Shown here: positions 11,165 to 21,016 of the stretch, piece by piece
How the letters are laid out: each line of letters begins with the position of its first letter
How positions within the stretch are numbered: position 1 is the stretch's first letter
Made by a program: the position numbers and the translations under genes
Source of the DNA: Fulvia fulva
Taxonomy: Eukaryota > Ascomycota > Dothideomycetes > Mycosphaerellales > Mycosphaerellaceae
Direction: 5' to 3'
Assembly: GCF_020509005.1 (NCBI RefSeq)
Contig: NC_063017.1
Location: 186,001-250,000, forward strand
Length of the DNA: 64,000 bases
The notes under the pieces: model-generated
The model's input: the letters and a program-made list of their open reading frames with translations, nothing else
Told to the model about the DNA's origin: nothing
Databases searched by the model: none

Positions 11165-11486
11165 TTAGACTTGTTTAGTACAGTGGCTATGGCACCATAC
11201 CAGTGCAGTGACGCTATACAACTGTGAAGGGTCGTGTCTGATGGTTATAGAAACTGGCGGTGGCTCATTTGGAGTACAGCCAAGAAACCCCCTAGACATG
11301 AAAGCGCGTTTCCTCTGTTATACAGTATCGTCTGAATCGTGCACGTTACTTCTGCACAATTACTTTCCATACACTGAGTGCTGACGCCCACTACTACTCC
11401 CAGCATCTCCGTACATTACACATTGTACAGTATTCATAGCATCCGCCATCACCTCGTCACGCATTGCAGAATCAATCAACTCCTAC
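11165..11486. other. Convergent 3' regions, no gene seen
   Basis: The stretch lies between two convergent stop codons and holds only 3' flanking sequence. No terminator-like structure can be named with confidence. Confidence 0.55.
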
Positions 11487-13095
11487 CTACTGCTGCGGAA
11501 GGCTAAGCTCCTCGCCCCAACGGTCACGTCGGGTCAGGCCACCACCCAACGGGTCATGATCGTCCAACCATACATGGAAGTCGTCGGCGAAGTCGTAGCC
11601 GGTCTTGGCTTTGGCGGCGGCGGCGAGAATCTTGGCGGTGAAATCGGCTTTGGCGGTCATCACAGCTTTGGTGAGCTTTGCCAAGTTGGGTGACTTCGAG
11701 TCGCATGCTTCTTTGCGCTCCTTCAAAGCTTTGCGGTAGGCATCCTCAGCGGCTTCGGCGTCAATGATTACTTGTTAGTCCTCGCCTTCGTCGTCGCTCT
11801 CTTCGTCGTCCTTGTTCTTGGTCTCTTCTTCGCCGTTGTCGTCGTCCTCAGCCGCCCCTTCTTCTTGATCTGCGGCCTTATTTGAAGCTGCGTCTCCTGT
11901 TTGGTCGCCTTGCTCTTGATCTGCAGCATCATCTGAAGCTGCGTCTCCTGTCTGGTCGCCTTGCTCTTCACCGCCAGAGTCCTCGTCATCGTAGCTCTCG
12001 TCTGTAGGTGGGTCACGGCTGGCGTGCTCGAGTGGAGGGGAAGCAGGCTTCGCAGCGTCGGCCTCTGAGCTCGACTCTGTGGCGTTCTTGGTGTCTTCTG
12101 GAGGGTTATCTTGCTGGTCATTCGAGATGGGCGGTGCCTTCTCAGAAGGCTTCGGGTCTTCGTCCTTGGACTCGGGCGATGGCGGTGGGGTCGGTGGTGG
12201 CGCAGCTTTAGATGAACCTGGGAAGGTCTGCGATGGAAGTGCGCTCTTCGGCTGCTTAGATGCATTGGGAAGATACTGGAGGTCAGGCGCGCCAGTTGCG
12301 GGCTGCTGCTGAGGATCAAGAGGTGCCGAGCTGGGCAGTGCGCCTTTGGTAGAAGATGGTGAAGCAGCTGAAGGCGAAGTGCTGAGGCGCTCTGGGCTGT
12401 CCTTGTTGTTCTTTGCGGGCACGTGGTCGTCTTCAGTATCCGAGCAGTCAGTCAACCCGTAGCATGGTGCCATCAACTCCTCCGCCTCGCTTCTGTTACG
12501 CCCAATCCTGTCCCACCATACGCTGCGATCCGCGCCGGGATGGTCGCTGTATAGCCAGGCATATGTGAAGTAGTACGGTCGACCGAGCTCTCTGAGACGG
12601 TCTTCGAGAGCCATGGCCTCTTTGAGGCACTGGGCAATCTCCTCTTCACGAAGCGCGACCTTGGTTGGGTCTGTCTCGCACGTGTTTGCTTTCTCGAGGT
12701 GGTGGGCGTCCACCATGTACCGTCGGATGTTCTTCCAGGTCACCTCGATATCGTACTTGCGGTCAGTGACCATGGAGATCTTGGTGTCTGGCGACAGAAC
12801 GTCCTCGGGAGCAGATTTGTCGCCATTTAATTTGGTCGACCGAGCCTTCTCGCTGGCCGCAATAGCAGCTGTGTTAAAGTCAGTGATCGGGAGCACTTTC
12901 AGAGCTTGCGATATAGTCTTGCGTACCATCGAGCAATGCGGCACTGGCCTTCCACGCTGGTTTCGAGGGCATGCGCTGCGATGGCTTGCTAATTCTGTTG
13001 CCGTTCTTATCGCGGGCATTGTTGGGATACCTCTTGTCTTTCTTGGGGGCCTTTGCTGCAGCGGCAGCTGTGCGCTCTTGTCTGGATTTACCCAT
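11487..13095 (-). CDS. Unknown nuclear-type protein with an acidic tandem-repeat tail; two possible ends
   Basis: Exon 1 is 13095-12927 and opens with a basic N-terminus ('MGKSRQERTAAAAAKAPKK'). A 58-nt intron (GTACGC...AACACAG) leads to exon 2 from 12868. The middle holds a conserved-looking globular part ('GRPYYFTYAWLYSDHPGAD'), then a proline/serine-rich linker. The acidic tail contains two copies of a 17-residue unit starting 'EQGDQTGDAAS'. A TAA at 11775-11777 would end a 420-residue protein. The same frame continues after it with 94 further coding-like residues to 11487. A 201-nt in-frame GT-AG intron (11971-11771), whose branch point and acceptor are 'GACTAACAAG', would remove the stop and the repeats and give 449 residues. 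The family is not recognised. Confidence 0.7.
11771..11971 (-). other. Candidate in-frame retained intron (exitron-like) holding the acidic repeats
   Basis: It is bounded by a GTGAAG donor and the acceptor in 'GACTAACAAG'. It is 201 nt, a multiple of three. It contains the two 51-nt repeats and the only stop (TAA, itself part of the CTAAC branch motif) in a frame otherwise open from 12868 to 11487. Splicing would replace the acidic repeat tail with a helical C-terminus. Confidence 0.4.
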
Positions 13096-14985
13096 TGCGG
13101 CGGAGAAGTCTCGACTGTCGTCAGGCGCAGGTCTTTGTGTTCTGTGACAATTTGCGAGAGCCAGAAGTTGAGATTCCAATGCTACATTTTGTGCGTGAAG
13201 CCGAAGCGTCACGGGCACGCTAACATGCGCACAGACCCGCAGCTCTGCGGGAGGGCCGTTTCGCACTGCCCTCTCCGCTTCCCGCCACTTTCAAATTCTC
13301 CTTCCCTGACCATCGCTTTCTTCTTCCTCTTCCTCCACTACCACACAATTCGCCATCGAATCCACGCAGGCTAAATTCGAGGCTTCGGCCGGTCCGTTGA
13401 CAGCGTGCGTGGACGCTCTCTCTCCGGTCACTGCAGGTCGTGTGATGAGCGAGGGTGCGGTCGAGTTCAGTTGGGGGAAAGGTGGCGCGGCAGACCATTG
13501 CGGCCATCTCCCCATGAAGGATGTACTTGAGTCTCGGCTCTTGTCATCTGAGGCTCGACCTTGTGGAGGTGGAGAGGTGTCCACTTAGCCTTCCACGTAC
13601 GAGACATGGCGGATTGTGTGGGGATTGATGGGAAAGTGTCGCATGGATGGTCCCCATCGGCACATGGTCGCTATGGAATCCACGCAGGCTAATTGTGAGG
13701 TCTCGGCCTATTCTATGATGGCGTGCGTGGACGCCCTCTCTCCGGTCACTGCAGGTCGTGTGATGAGAGAGGGTGCGGTCGAGTTCAGTTGGGCACTGGT
13801 GCAGCAGACCATTGCGGCCATCTGCTCATGAAGGATGTACTTCTTCTGTCATCCGAGGCTCGACCCCGTGGAGGTGGCAATTGTGTAGCTTTCCACGAGA
13901 GACACATAGCGACCAAGATGGAATGGATTGTGTTGCATGGATGGTCCCCAGTGCGCACAGCAAGCCAGGTCTACAGCTGAGGCCTTGCTCTCGACTCGAG
14001 AGCAGGGCCGCATGGTAAGCAACCCACAATCCTCAACATATTCTTTTGAAGAAACAGATAACAAGCATTTTCCAGCAGATCCTGAGCGGGTGGTGCCCGA
14101 GTCATGGTGGGCGGACATGGCTCGATTTGTTTTTTCATCAGATTCCCAGCATGTTTGCTGGAGGCTGGAGAAGAGATATCAAGACCACACATACTGTGTC
14201 TCGATGGCGTTCCTCCTGGATGGCGAAGAGTGTCAGTCGTTTCGTTGTCTACCTTGTCGCTGCCGCCGGCGAGTATTGTTTGCGAGCCAAGCAGACGAGG
14301 CTCGACAAGCTTCAATTGAAGGATCTGGGTACGTTTATGCTCTCCGAAGTGGACTCGGTATTGCCATATAATGCTGTGGTATGATATGTATAGTGTTCGT
14401 TGCAGGTCAGTGAAAGGAGAAGAAAGTGAGGTGGACTTTCAAACCGCGCTAGCTCGATCTGGCTTCGCCAAGGATATCGATCTCCTCCGCGAGAGTGTAC
14501 ATCAACTGTAGACCCAAATCGCCAGTGCCGACTTCTGCTCATGATCATAATGTGATAGCCACGCAGGGATGAAGACTTCATCAATCTTTCAGGTATGGGA
14601 AGCAGACCCAGGAGGCCTTTCTACGCGCAAGCTTTCGCAACACCTACTACTCGCAGTCGTGATCCCTGCCGCTCGCAGGAAATGATGACCCCTCGAGGGC
14701 AGATAATGCACCAGCCACGCGAACCACGCCCTGCGTACATGCGATGACACGGCTCTCCGAAGAGACACAACATAGCGGTATGCGGACCAAGGTGTAAACA
14801 GCACAGCTAAGACTAGCTGTATGCCAAGAGACGTGTAAGCATGGAGGTTGGATATCTTACAAAGGGTGACATGCATTGAAGATGGGCGCAAGACCGTGTC
14901 CGATTGTTGTGGCAGTGGCAGTGGCTATGAGAGCTTACACTGTTCAAGCATCTTCACTATCTGGCCATTGTGCGTTCCCTGCAGC
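13096..14985. other. Intergenic stretch with a tandem duplication, no supported gene
   Basis: Many frames overlap on both strands but none carries a domain or a convincing intron. About 13357-13965 is a diverged tandem duplication, annotated separately. A short near-perfect palindrome around TGCTCTCGACTCGAGAGCA lies close to 13990. The rest shows nothing I can name. Confidence 0.5.
13357..13965. repeat. Diverged tandem duplication, two units about 318 bp apart
   Basis: The first unit (about 13357-13674) and second unit (about 13675-13965) share long stretches at a fixed offset of 318. For example 'CTCTCTCCGGTCACTGCAGG' occurs in both, as do the segments around GGTGCGGTCGAGTTCAGTTG, CCATTGCGGCCATCT and GCATGGATGGTCCCCA. 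The second unit has several small deletions, one of about 10 bp after GGATGTACTT. The units lie upstream of the minus-strand gene ending at 13095. Open frames inside both units are probably accidental. Confidence 0.85.
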
Positions 14986-15827
14986 CTACAAGCCTCCAAG
15001 CAGACCCTTCACCAAACTGTCACCAAGACCTCTGATACTGTCCTCGAACTCCTTCGTGGTACCCTTCCACTTGGCATGGTTCTTCCCACCATATCCTGGA
15101 TACGCCGTCTCGTTCCTGAAGCCAATGTAGAGCACATCATTCGCATCATGGCCATTGTTTCCGCCAAGACCTTCGCTCGGGAAGCAGAGGTTACCCATCG
15201 CCAGAGACGCCTCGCCTGTCGATGTCCCACCATTCGTGTCACCCCAGACTCCGTAGTGGACCTGACCGTTGCAAACAACAGCCATGACGCTCAGCGGCAC
15301 CATGCCATAATCCTTTGGGTTGAAGGTCGGCTTTGAACCTTCGTTACCGAAGACGACGTAGGGATGGCGGGTGGCATTGAGATCGGAGACGTATGCACCT
15401 GCCGCTCTACTGAGCTCTTGCACGCCTTGGTAGCCGCCATAAGCGGTCTTGAAAGATGTCTGACCCTGGAAGGTCGGATCATCCGGGCACGCCTGAGCTC
15501 CATCGCAGTCGATATCCATATCATTCAGTCCGCCGCCATTGCGGTGCAGGAAGATGGCTTTTAAGCCGCCTCCAAGGTCACCGCAGTAGCGGTAGTAATG
15601 CCCATCTTTGGTCTGGCCTGCGTCGTAGAAGCCATCTTGAAGTAGGGCACTGCACTCGCTGTTCTGTGGACTAATTAGCTCCAGAATCAGGAGTCTCGCT
15701 TGATCATGGACGTCACCGCTTTGTTGTATCTATCGTAAACAGCCTTGAGCTTGGGGTATGTTGACAGCGAGTAGGCGTTGGCGAGTGATGCTACTGCGAG
15801 CAGGCGGACTAACGTTGGAACGATCAT
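14986..15827 (-). CDS. Secreted GH75 chitosanase
   Basis: Exon 1 (15827-15717) codes a signal peptide ('IVPTLVRLLAVASLANA') and a short linker. A 53-nt intron (GTGACG...TCCACAG with a GCTAATT branch) joins it in phase 0 to exon 2 (15663-14986). The product has 262 residues, normal for the family. The catalytic domain starts with 'CSALLQDGFYDAGQTKDGHY', continues with 'GLKAIFLHRNGGGLNDMDID' and 'DCDGAQACPDDPTF', and later 'RHPYVVFGNE' and 'GGTSTGEASLAMGNLCFP', all matching fungal glycoside hydrolase family 75. The two acidic catalytic residues should lie in the 'DMDIDCDG' and downstream regions. The enzyme cleaves beta-1,4 links in chitosan outside the cell, for nutrition, cell-wall remodelling or competition. 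The start at 15827 is chosen because the signal peptide begins there. Confidence 0.93.
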
Positions 15828-16304
15828 AATGGAAAGTTGTCCTGTTGCTACAAGGCTGGTTCGAATGTTCAACGCCTAGAGAGAATGTCCGCCTCTTTAT
15901 ACTGCTCCCACAGCTGGACATAAAGCAATCTTCGCTATCGGAGCTTGTCTAGGTGTGGTGGATGCAATGCCTCAGGACAGCCCAGATTTGCGCCAACGCT
16001 GCCAGCATGCATGCATCCAGAACAAGCTATGTCGAAGATTTTGCCGCAGATGTTGTACAAGGGAAGCTATACTTGATCTCGTCACGGACGCCACAAATTG
16101 CCAAGGCGGAGCTGAAAAGCGGTAATGCTCGGTCAGGGTATCCTGGCATCTTTGCGGAGACAATGCATGAGTGCAGTATGCGTCCAGACTCCATCAACTC
16201 TTTGCTAGGTTGCTTGTCACCGCTGACGGAGATCTCAGGTTGCCACTCGAGCTAGGCTCCGCGATCGTGAATGTCGCGCATGAGGCCCCCGCCAAGCAGA
16301 AGCG
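15828..16304. other. Chitosanase promoter and flanking sequence, no gene seen
   Basis: Only short frames occur. The first 100 bases are the likely leader of the chitosanase gene on the minus strand. Confidence 0.5.
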
Positions 16305-16526
16305 ATCGAGTATGATAATACCGAGTACCGCCGCATGGCCTGGCAGCCCTCCATCACCAGAGTCTGCCGCGCGATTCGCGAGGAGCTGGTTCACGACTAC
16401 TACGAGGCCAAGCCCGCCATAACGTGAGGGACGTCTACGAGCTGGGGTTCCAGCCTCGCATGTAGGCTCGCGAGCGCGAAGCTGTAGGCGATTGGCTCCA
16501 TGCTATTGGGCTGCGGCACACCTGAG
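16305..16526 (+). pseudogene. Decayed fragment of a fungal 'RVCRxIREE' hypothetical-protein family
   Basis: One frame reads 'YRRMAWQPSITRVCRAIREE' followed by 'LVHDYYEAK' before a TGA at 16424-16426. This closely follows the pattern 'QPALLRVCRQIREELLPIYY' found in many fungal hypothetical proteins of the F-box/2EXR type. A shifted frame then reads 'VYELGFQP', a TAG, and 'AVGDWLHAIGL', again like that family ('WLRAIG'), followed by more stops. No intact start or end is present. I read it as a relic of one gene copy; the family name is inferred from the motif alone. Confidence 0.45.
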
Positions 16527-18235
16527 CAAGGCCTTTAGTCTAGAGCTGGAGTTGGGGGAAATTGCGTGTGTGCCTGTCTATCTGGGTCTCCGCAAGGCTG
16601 AGAGGCCGCTTTGCAAGGTCATCGGGTAGATGGAATTTCTCGGGTAGCGTATAACGAAGTGAACTTAGCGAAGCGACGACGCCTTCGAGCATCTGTGCAA
16701 GGCTGACCCTACTGGGTGGCCTTCATCCTCTACAAGCTCCGCACAAGGCAAGATAGCACAGCGAAATAGCATAGCGACATCCTACGCGAGCGGTAGTTGA
16801 GCTATAGAGGCTTGCAATTCGGAGGTCTTGAAGATCACCATATGCTTGCGTTCTACAGTGGCAGTGCGCGAGCCAGATGTCGAATAGGTATGTCGATTAG
16901 AAGAATGTCACGGAGGATGGTACTGCGTGGCGCTAGCAAAGGACATAACAAGTAGTAAGAGGAGCAGCAAGCACGAGTGTACGGTTCCACTCTACCGCTG
17001 CCATTCCAACCACGCTTCCGACCACACAGAGAATCTGTGGACCAGACAAGTTCGGACTCGAAAGACTCTGCAATCCCACCGAAGTAGCATCGATACCAGC
17101 TGGAGGCATCCTTCATCGGTGGTGCGCAGAGGTGACTTTTCAATTCGTCCCTACGCGGTACCCGTACGTGTTGCTTTCAGTTTGGAGCCACAACGACTGG
17201 TTTTCATATGACCCCGTCTGTATAGAATGGGGCGATGGTGCGCGACTAATCCTTCGAGAGATCCTGAGGCGCCGGAGGAATGGAAGGCGCTTCGTAGTCT
17301 ATCGCCTCGAGATGGAGGAAGGAGGCGATGTGCGTGGGAGATGGCGAGGAGTGATCTCGCACGGATTGTTCTCAGAGTTAGTGTCTCTGCCAACTGACTC
17401 TCAGGACCCTTTCTTCCCATCAAGTACCTATAAAAGATTACAACATTCTACGTACACCAGCGACATCTGCGGGCTACACATGCCGCATCGTCCTAGCCTC
17501 AACCTTGCAGCGAAGTCGTTCTAGGCAGGGCTTTCGTGCGACATGGCCGCTTCAGCTCCTTTCTACCACAAACATGCGAGTCTCCGTAGAGTGCGAGTCC
17601 GACTATCCTGGCATGTGCGGCCGCGATATGTAGACCTTGATATCCTACGGAGCCTATGGAAGAGCTTCTTGCCGTTCGCGAACCTCCCAGTCTTCACCGG
17701 TCATTAAGCATGGTCTTATGCGTACTTTGGCAGCGACATTCAGCCGAGTGCCTAATCCAGGAACAGATCGATCTCTCACAGCTGAGATGGTGCCACTCTG
17801 TGAAATGTTGATCAAATGTGCTCTATCCGGTGGCACTACAGGCATCATATCTCCCTTTGTCGGCCAAGAAATTTCCTTTCGTCTCAGAGGCAAGCCAGAC
17901 CGGTTCGATATGTGTGCTAGATCCGTGACATATCAGCACACTGGCATCACTTGGACCCGCGTGCGGCGAACATGTGCGCTTTGCCCCTTCTCGGCAGAAG
18001 CATCGCGACTTGGTGAGACCTCGAGCACCGCAGAGCCTTGTTGGCACTGTGCCTTACCTCCGGCGCCCTATGCGAGTTGTACGAAATGCAGAATAGGGAA
18101 TTCATCGCGCAGTCGTACCAGGACAGAGAATGCGCGAGCTGGTACAGGTGTGTGCTGCGGCAGATATAAGAGGCCACGGTAGTCGTCAGTTCTCACCCTG
18201 ACCCATCTTTGCACACAATCGACCCCGTCGTTACA
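16527..18235. other. Accessory stretch with coding-like relics, no intact gene
   Basis: Two plus-strand frames are fairly long (17132-17524 and 17637-18182). The first contains 'CIEWGDGARLILREILRRRR', which could belong to a decayed gene. Neither has a domain, a clean exon structure or a signal peptide, so I do not call genes. The final 100 bases are the promoter of the secreted-protein gene at 18236. Confidence 0.45.
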
Positions 18236-18584
18236 ATGAAGTTCTTTACGGTCGCTGTCTTCCTCCTCTCCAGCATGGCTTGGTGTTTCGTAGGCTACTC
18301 CATCCGCTTTCTCAGGGACGGCATGCTAACTTCATCAACAGTCCTGCGAGTTCACCAACATGGGTGACGGGATCTGTGTCCCCAATGCCGAAGAATTTTC
18401 TCGCGGCTGGAAGTCGCAGCTCTGTTTTCAGGTCCGTGCTCACCCAGAGACGTTCATCCTGCGCCTCTGTATACTAATCTTTTCACAGGAGTCCGTCTGC
18501 AAGGAGAAAGGCGATGGCTGCATCATAAACGCAAGACGCGACAACACAGGCCTAACCGACTTCAGAGCCAACTGCAGCGGTTGA
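18236..18584 (+). CDS. Small secreted six-cysteine protein (effector candidate)
   Basis: A three-exon gene that no single frame shows: 18236-18289, 18342-18431 and 18489-18584, all phase 0, giving 79 residues. The introns are 52 and 57 nt with CTAAC and CTAAT branch motifs and ACAG/ACAG ends. Exon 1 codes a signal peptide ('MKFFTVAVFLLSSMAWC'). The mature part carries Cys at 20, 30, 46, 52, 59 and 77, enough for three disulfides, in a polar, glycine-rich frame ('NMGDGIC', 'KEKGDGC'). Size, signal and cysteine density fit secreted effectors or antimicrobial peptides of filamentous fungi. No specific family is recognised, so the function is inference. It lies in the repeat-bearing pocket next to the chitosanase. 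Confidence 0.75.
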
Positions 18585-18664
18585 TCGAGTGCCACAGGAA
18601 GAATTGATGGCGCATGTACAGGTTTGGGCGTGTATTGGTTGTAGTGCCTCTGATATGCATCTTC

Positions 18665-19534
18665 TCAGCCTGCTTTCAACGCCTTCACGCCTTCGTCTTC
18701 CGCACCCAGATCGCCGTAGATCTTCGTGATAGCCAGAATCGCCTCAGAACTCTTCGCAGCTTTTGCCTGCCGCAAAGCAGCAGCAAGATCCAGTAGTATC
18801 GTCTTGCTGATTTCTTCCATTCTGCTCGCCTGCGCCACAAGGAAGGGGTGACTCGCTCCGATTCTGTCCATCATCCTCGTGACCAGTACATACTCCATCG
18901 CATGCCTCTGCAACTTCTTCAATGGAATGTTCAGCCTCACCACGTCTTCGCCGCCCTCCTCATCCTCGTCTTCAAACTCTTCCACATCTTCCTCATCTTC
19001 ACCCTCGCTGATTCCCAAACTCCGCTCCAACCCCTCAAGCCTCTCCCCGACCTCAAGTAAGCTCCGACCCAATACGACATCCCTCCTCACCTCCTTCCTC
19101 TCATCAACCAACCCCTTCACCTCCATGGCCCTCTCCCTGACACCCTCCCTAATGCCCTCGACTTCCCTCTTGAACCCCAACAACCCCACCCTCACACCCT
19201 CAACTTTCTCCTCGCCGCCCTTCAAGTCCGAACCAAGAATTAGAAACTCTTCATAGTTGCCGTTGACGAGATCTAGCAGCTCTTTGTTGAGGAGTTGACT
19301 TCGTTGTCGGAGGTCTGAACGCAAGTCTTCGAGAGTCTGATGACGGTTTCGGAGGGTTGAGAGATACGTCTGAGGGTCGAAGTCAGGTGCTAGGAAGTCA
19401 TTGCGAGGCAGCTCGCCAGGGTACGGGAGGGTGTCGAGATCGTCATCGTCGGAGGAGTATCGATCTGGTGAGGGAGCGGCTGCTGGGGTCGAAGCAGGGG
19501 ATAGAGAGGCGGAGGGGAGCTCGAAGCTACTCAT
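18665..19534 (-). CDS. COG2: Conserved oligomeric Golgi complex subunit 2
   Basis: A 289-residue uninterrupted frame. After a serine/aspartate-rich head comes the signature 'LPYPGELPRNDFLAPDFDP' and a helical stretch ('YLSTLRNRHQTLEDLRSDLR', 'LVNGNYEEFLILGSDLKGGE') typical of Cog2. Further coiled coil, an acidic linker and a final helical domain ('LNIPLKKLQRHAMEYVLV') follow. Cog2 belongs to lobe A of the COG tethering complex, which captures retrograde vesicles at the Golgi. The fungal protein is much shorter than animal Cog2, as is usual. The gene is divergent from the uL1m gene with 242 bp between the start codons. Confidence 0.88.
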   Translation of the reverse strand: MSSFELPSASLSPASTPAAAPSPDRYSSDDDDLDTLPYPGELPRNDFLAPDFDPQTYLSTLRNRHQTLEDLRSDLRQRSQLLNKELLDLVNGNYEEFLILGSDLKGGEEKVEGVRVGLLGFKREVEGIREGVRERAMEVKGLVDERKEVRRDVVLGRSLLEVGERLEGLERSLGISEGEDEEDVEEFEDEDEEGGEDVVRLNIPLKKLQRHAMEYVLVTRMMDRIGASHPFLVAQASRMEEISKTILLDLAAALRQAKAAKSSEAILAITKIYGDLGAEDEGVKALKAG

Positions 19535-19776
19535 CGTGTCGAGGTGCTACGAGGCAGGCATATGGGTGGTGTAGGAGAACATGTACGTGTAAACGTTGGT
19601 ACGTGTAGAAGTGAGGTCGACGTGAGGCCAGCAAACTTGATGGAAAGTTAGCGGAGCCCAACTGATAATTATGTACTTGGTCGCGGAAGACACCCCCGAG
19701 ATTCTCCGCACCGGCACATGAACGTCTCCAACATCGACGATAGCATCGCATTCTGCCCCGGACAATACACATCACA

Positions 19777-20764
19777 ATGGCGACCGCACGATACTGTCCA
19801 TCATGTCTCTCCTCCATCTCGCGATCAGCAATATCACACGTGCGAACACAAACGATACAAACGCCCTCCTTCCTCCTCCCCTTCCACCAAGTCCGCACAG
19901 CAGTCCAATCCGCCAATGCACTCAAGTATAAACGGAAAGGGAAAGATATACCCGCGTCGCAGCGAAAAAAGAAAGCAAAGAGCAGCTTCGATACGCCAGA
20001 CTTGAGGAATGCCATACAGTTCAGCCTGACAGACGCCATGCGGTACGTCCAGACCCTATCCCATACCCGACATGCGACCACACAGCATACTGATTTCCAC
20101 TAGATACCTCCGCGCCGCCGAGGTAGGCCGTCCACCCACAAGCAGCAAATACGAACTCCACGTCCGCCTCAAGACACCGAAGAACGGCGCTGTCGTGCGA
20201 AACCGCCTGCGACTCCCACATCCAGTCAAGACAGACCTCCGAATCTGCGTAATCGCCCCTCCCGACAGCAGAGAGGCGAAATCAGCCAAAGACGCCGGCG
20301 CCTTTCTCGTCGGCGAAGACGAAATCTTCGAAGCAGTAAAGGCAGGAACCATAAACTTCGACCGCTGCATCTGCCACACCGATTCACTCCCTAAACTCGC
20401 CAAAGCTGGCGTTGCGAGAGTACTTGGGCCGAGGGGTCTTATGCCGTCCGCGAAGACGGGGACTGTTGTGAAGGATGTTGGGGCCACCGTGAAAGATATG
20501 GTGGGTGCGAGTGAGTACAGGGAAAGGGCTGGGGTTGTGAGGATGGCGGTGGGGCAGCTGGGTTTCACGCCGGAGGAGATGCAGAGAAATATCAGGGCTT
20601 TCGTGAATGGGATTAGGACGGACATTGTGGCGTTGCAGGATCGGATCAGTAAGGATATACATGAGGTGGTTTTGTCGAGTACGAATGGGCCTGGTTTGAG
20701 CTTGAGTGGAGAGTTTAAAGGGCCTGGGAGTGTTGGGGTGAAGGAGTTGAGTGTGCCGGCGTAG
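19777..20764 (+). CDS. MRPL1: Mitochondrial large-subunit ribosomal protein uL1m
   Basis: Two exons, 19777-20042 and 20104-20764, are separated by a 61-nt GTACGT...CACTAG intron and give 308 residues. The N-terminus is basic, serine-rich and free of acidic residues ('MATARYCPSCLSSISRSAIS'), as expected of a mitochondrial presequence. The L1 domain follows: 'VKTDLRICVIAPPDSREAKS', 'AGAFLVGEDEIFEAVKAG', 'ARVLGPRGLMPSAKTGTVV' (the invariant L1 loop) and 'VNGIRTDI'. uL1 binds 23S-type rRNA at the L1 stalk and helps release tRNA from the E site. The start is the first ATG before the presequence. Confidence 0.92.
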
Positions 20765-21016
20765 GAGATGAGGACAGAAGGCACAAGAGACAGAGTAGGG
20801 GCTATGTGTATAGTGGTGAAATACCTTGTATACTTCGAAAGTATGTGCTATTACAGCGCTCCTACCACTGCTAGCTGCTGAAAGGTAGTTAAATAAGAAT
20901 TGCTCGACAAGGATACTGCAAGCAATGCCCGAGAATGAAGCACTATGAGTGGTAATGTTCAGACCTACCTTCCAGGTAACAAGCCATGGTTGACCGTCGT
21001 CGAGCAGGCTGGCAGC

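Noticed and set aside
12613..13374. A 253-codon plus-strand frame antisense to the acidic-tail gene
   Set aside because: It covers both exons and the intron of the minus-strand gene and has no domain; the spliced minus-strand product is more coherent.
13985..14005. Short palindrome TGCTCTCGACTCGAGAGCA
   Set aside because: Nine-base arms occur by chance and no flanking gene or element gives it a role.
15845..15870. A GGTTCGAAT stretch resembling a tRNA B box
   Set aside because: No A box, acceptor stem or cloverleaf can be formed around it; it lies in the chitosanase leader.
17637..18182. A 181-codon plus-strand frame upstream of the six-cysteine secreted protein
   Set aside because: It begins without a true ATG, has a skewed composition and runs into the promoter of the next gene. 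I kept it only as a coding-like stretch.
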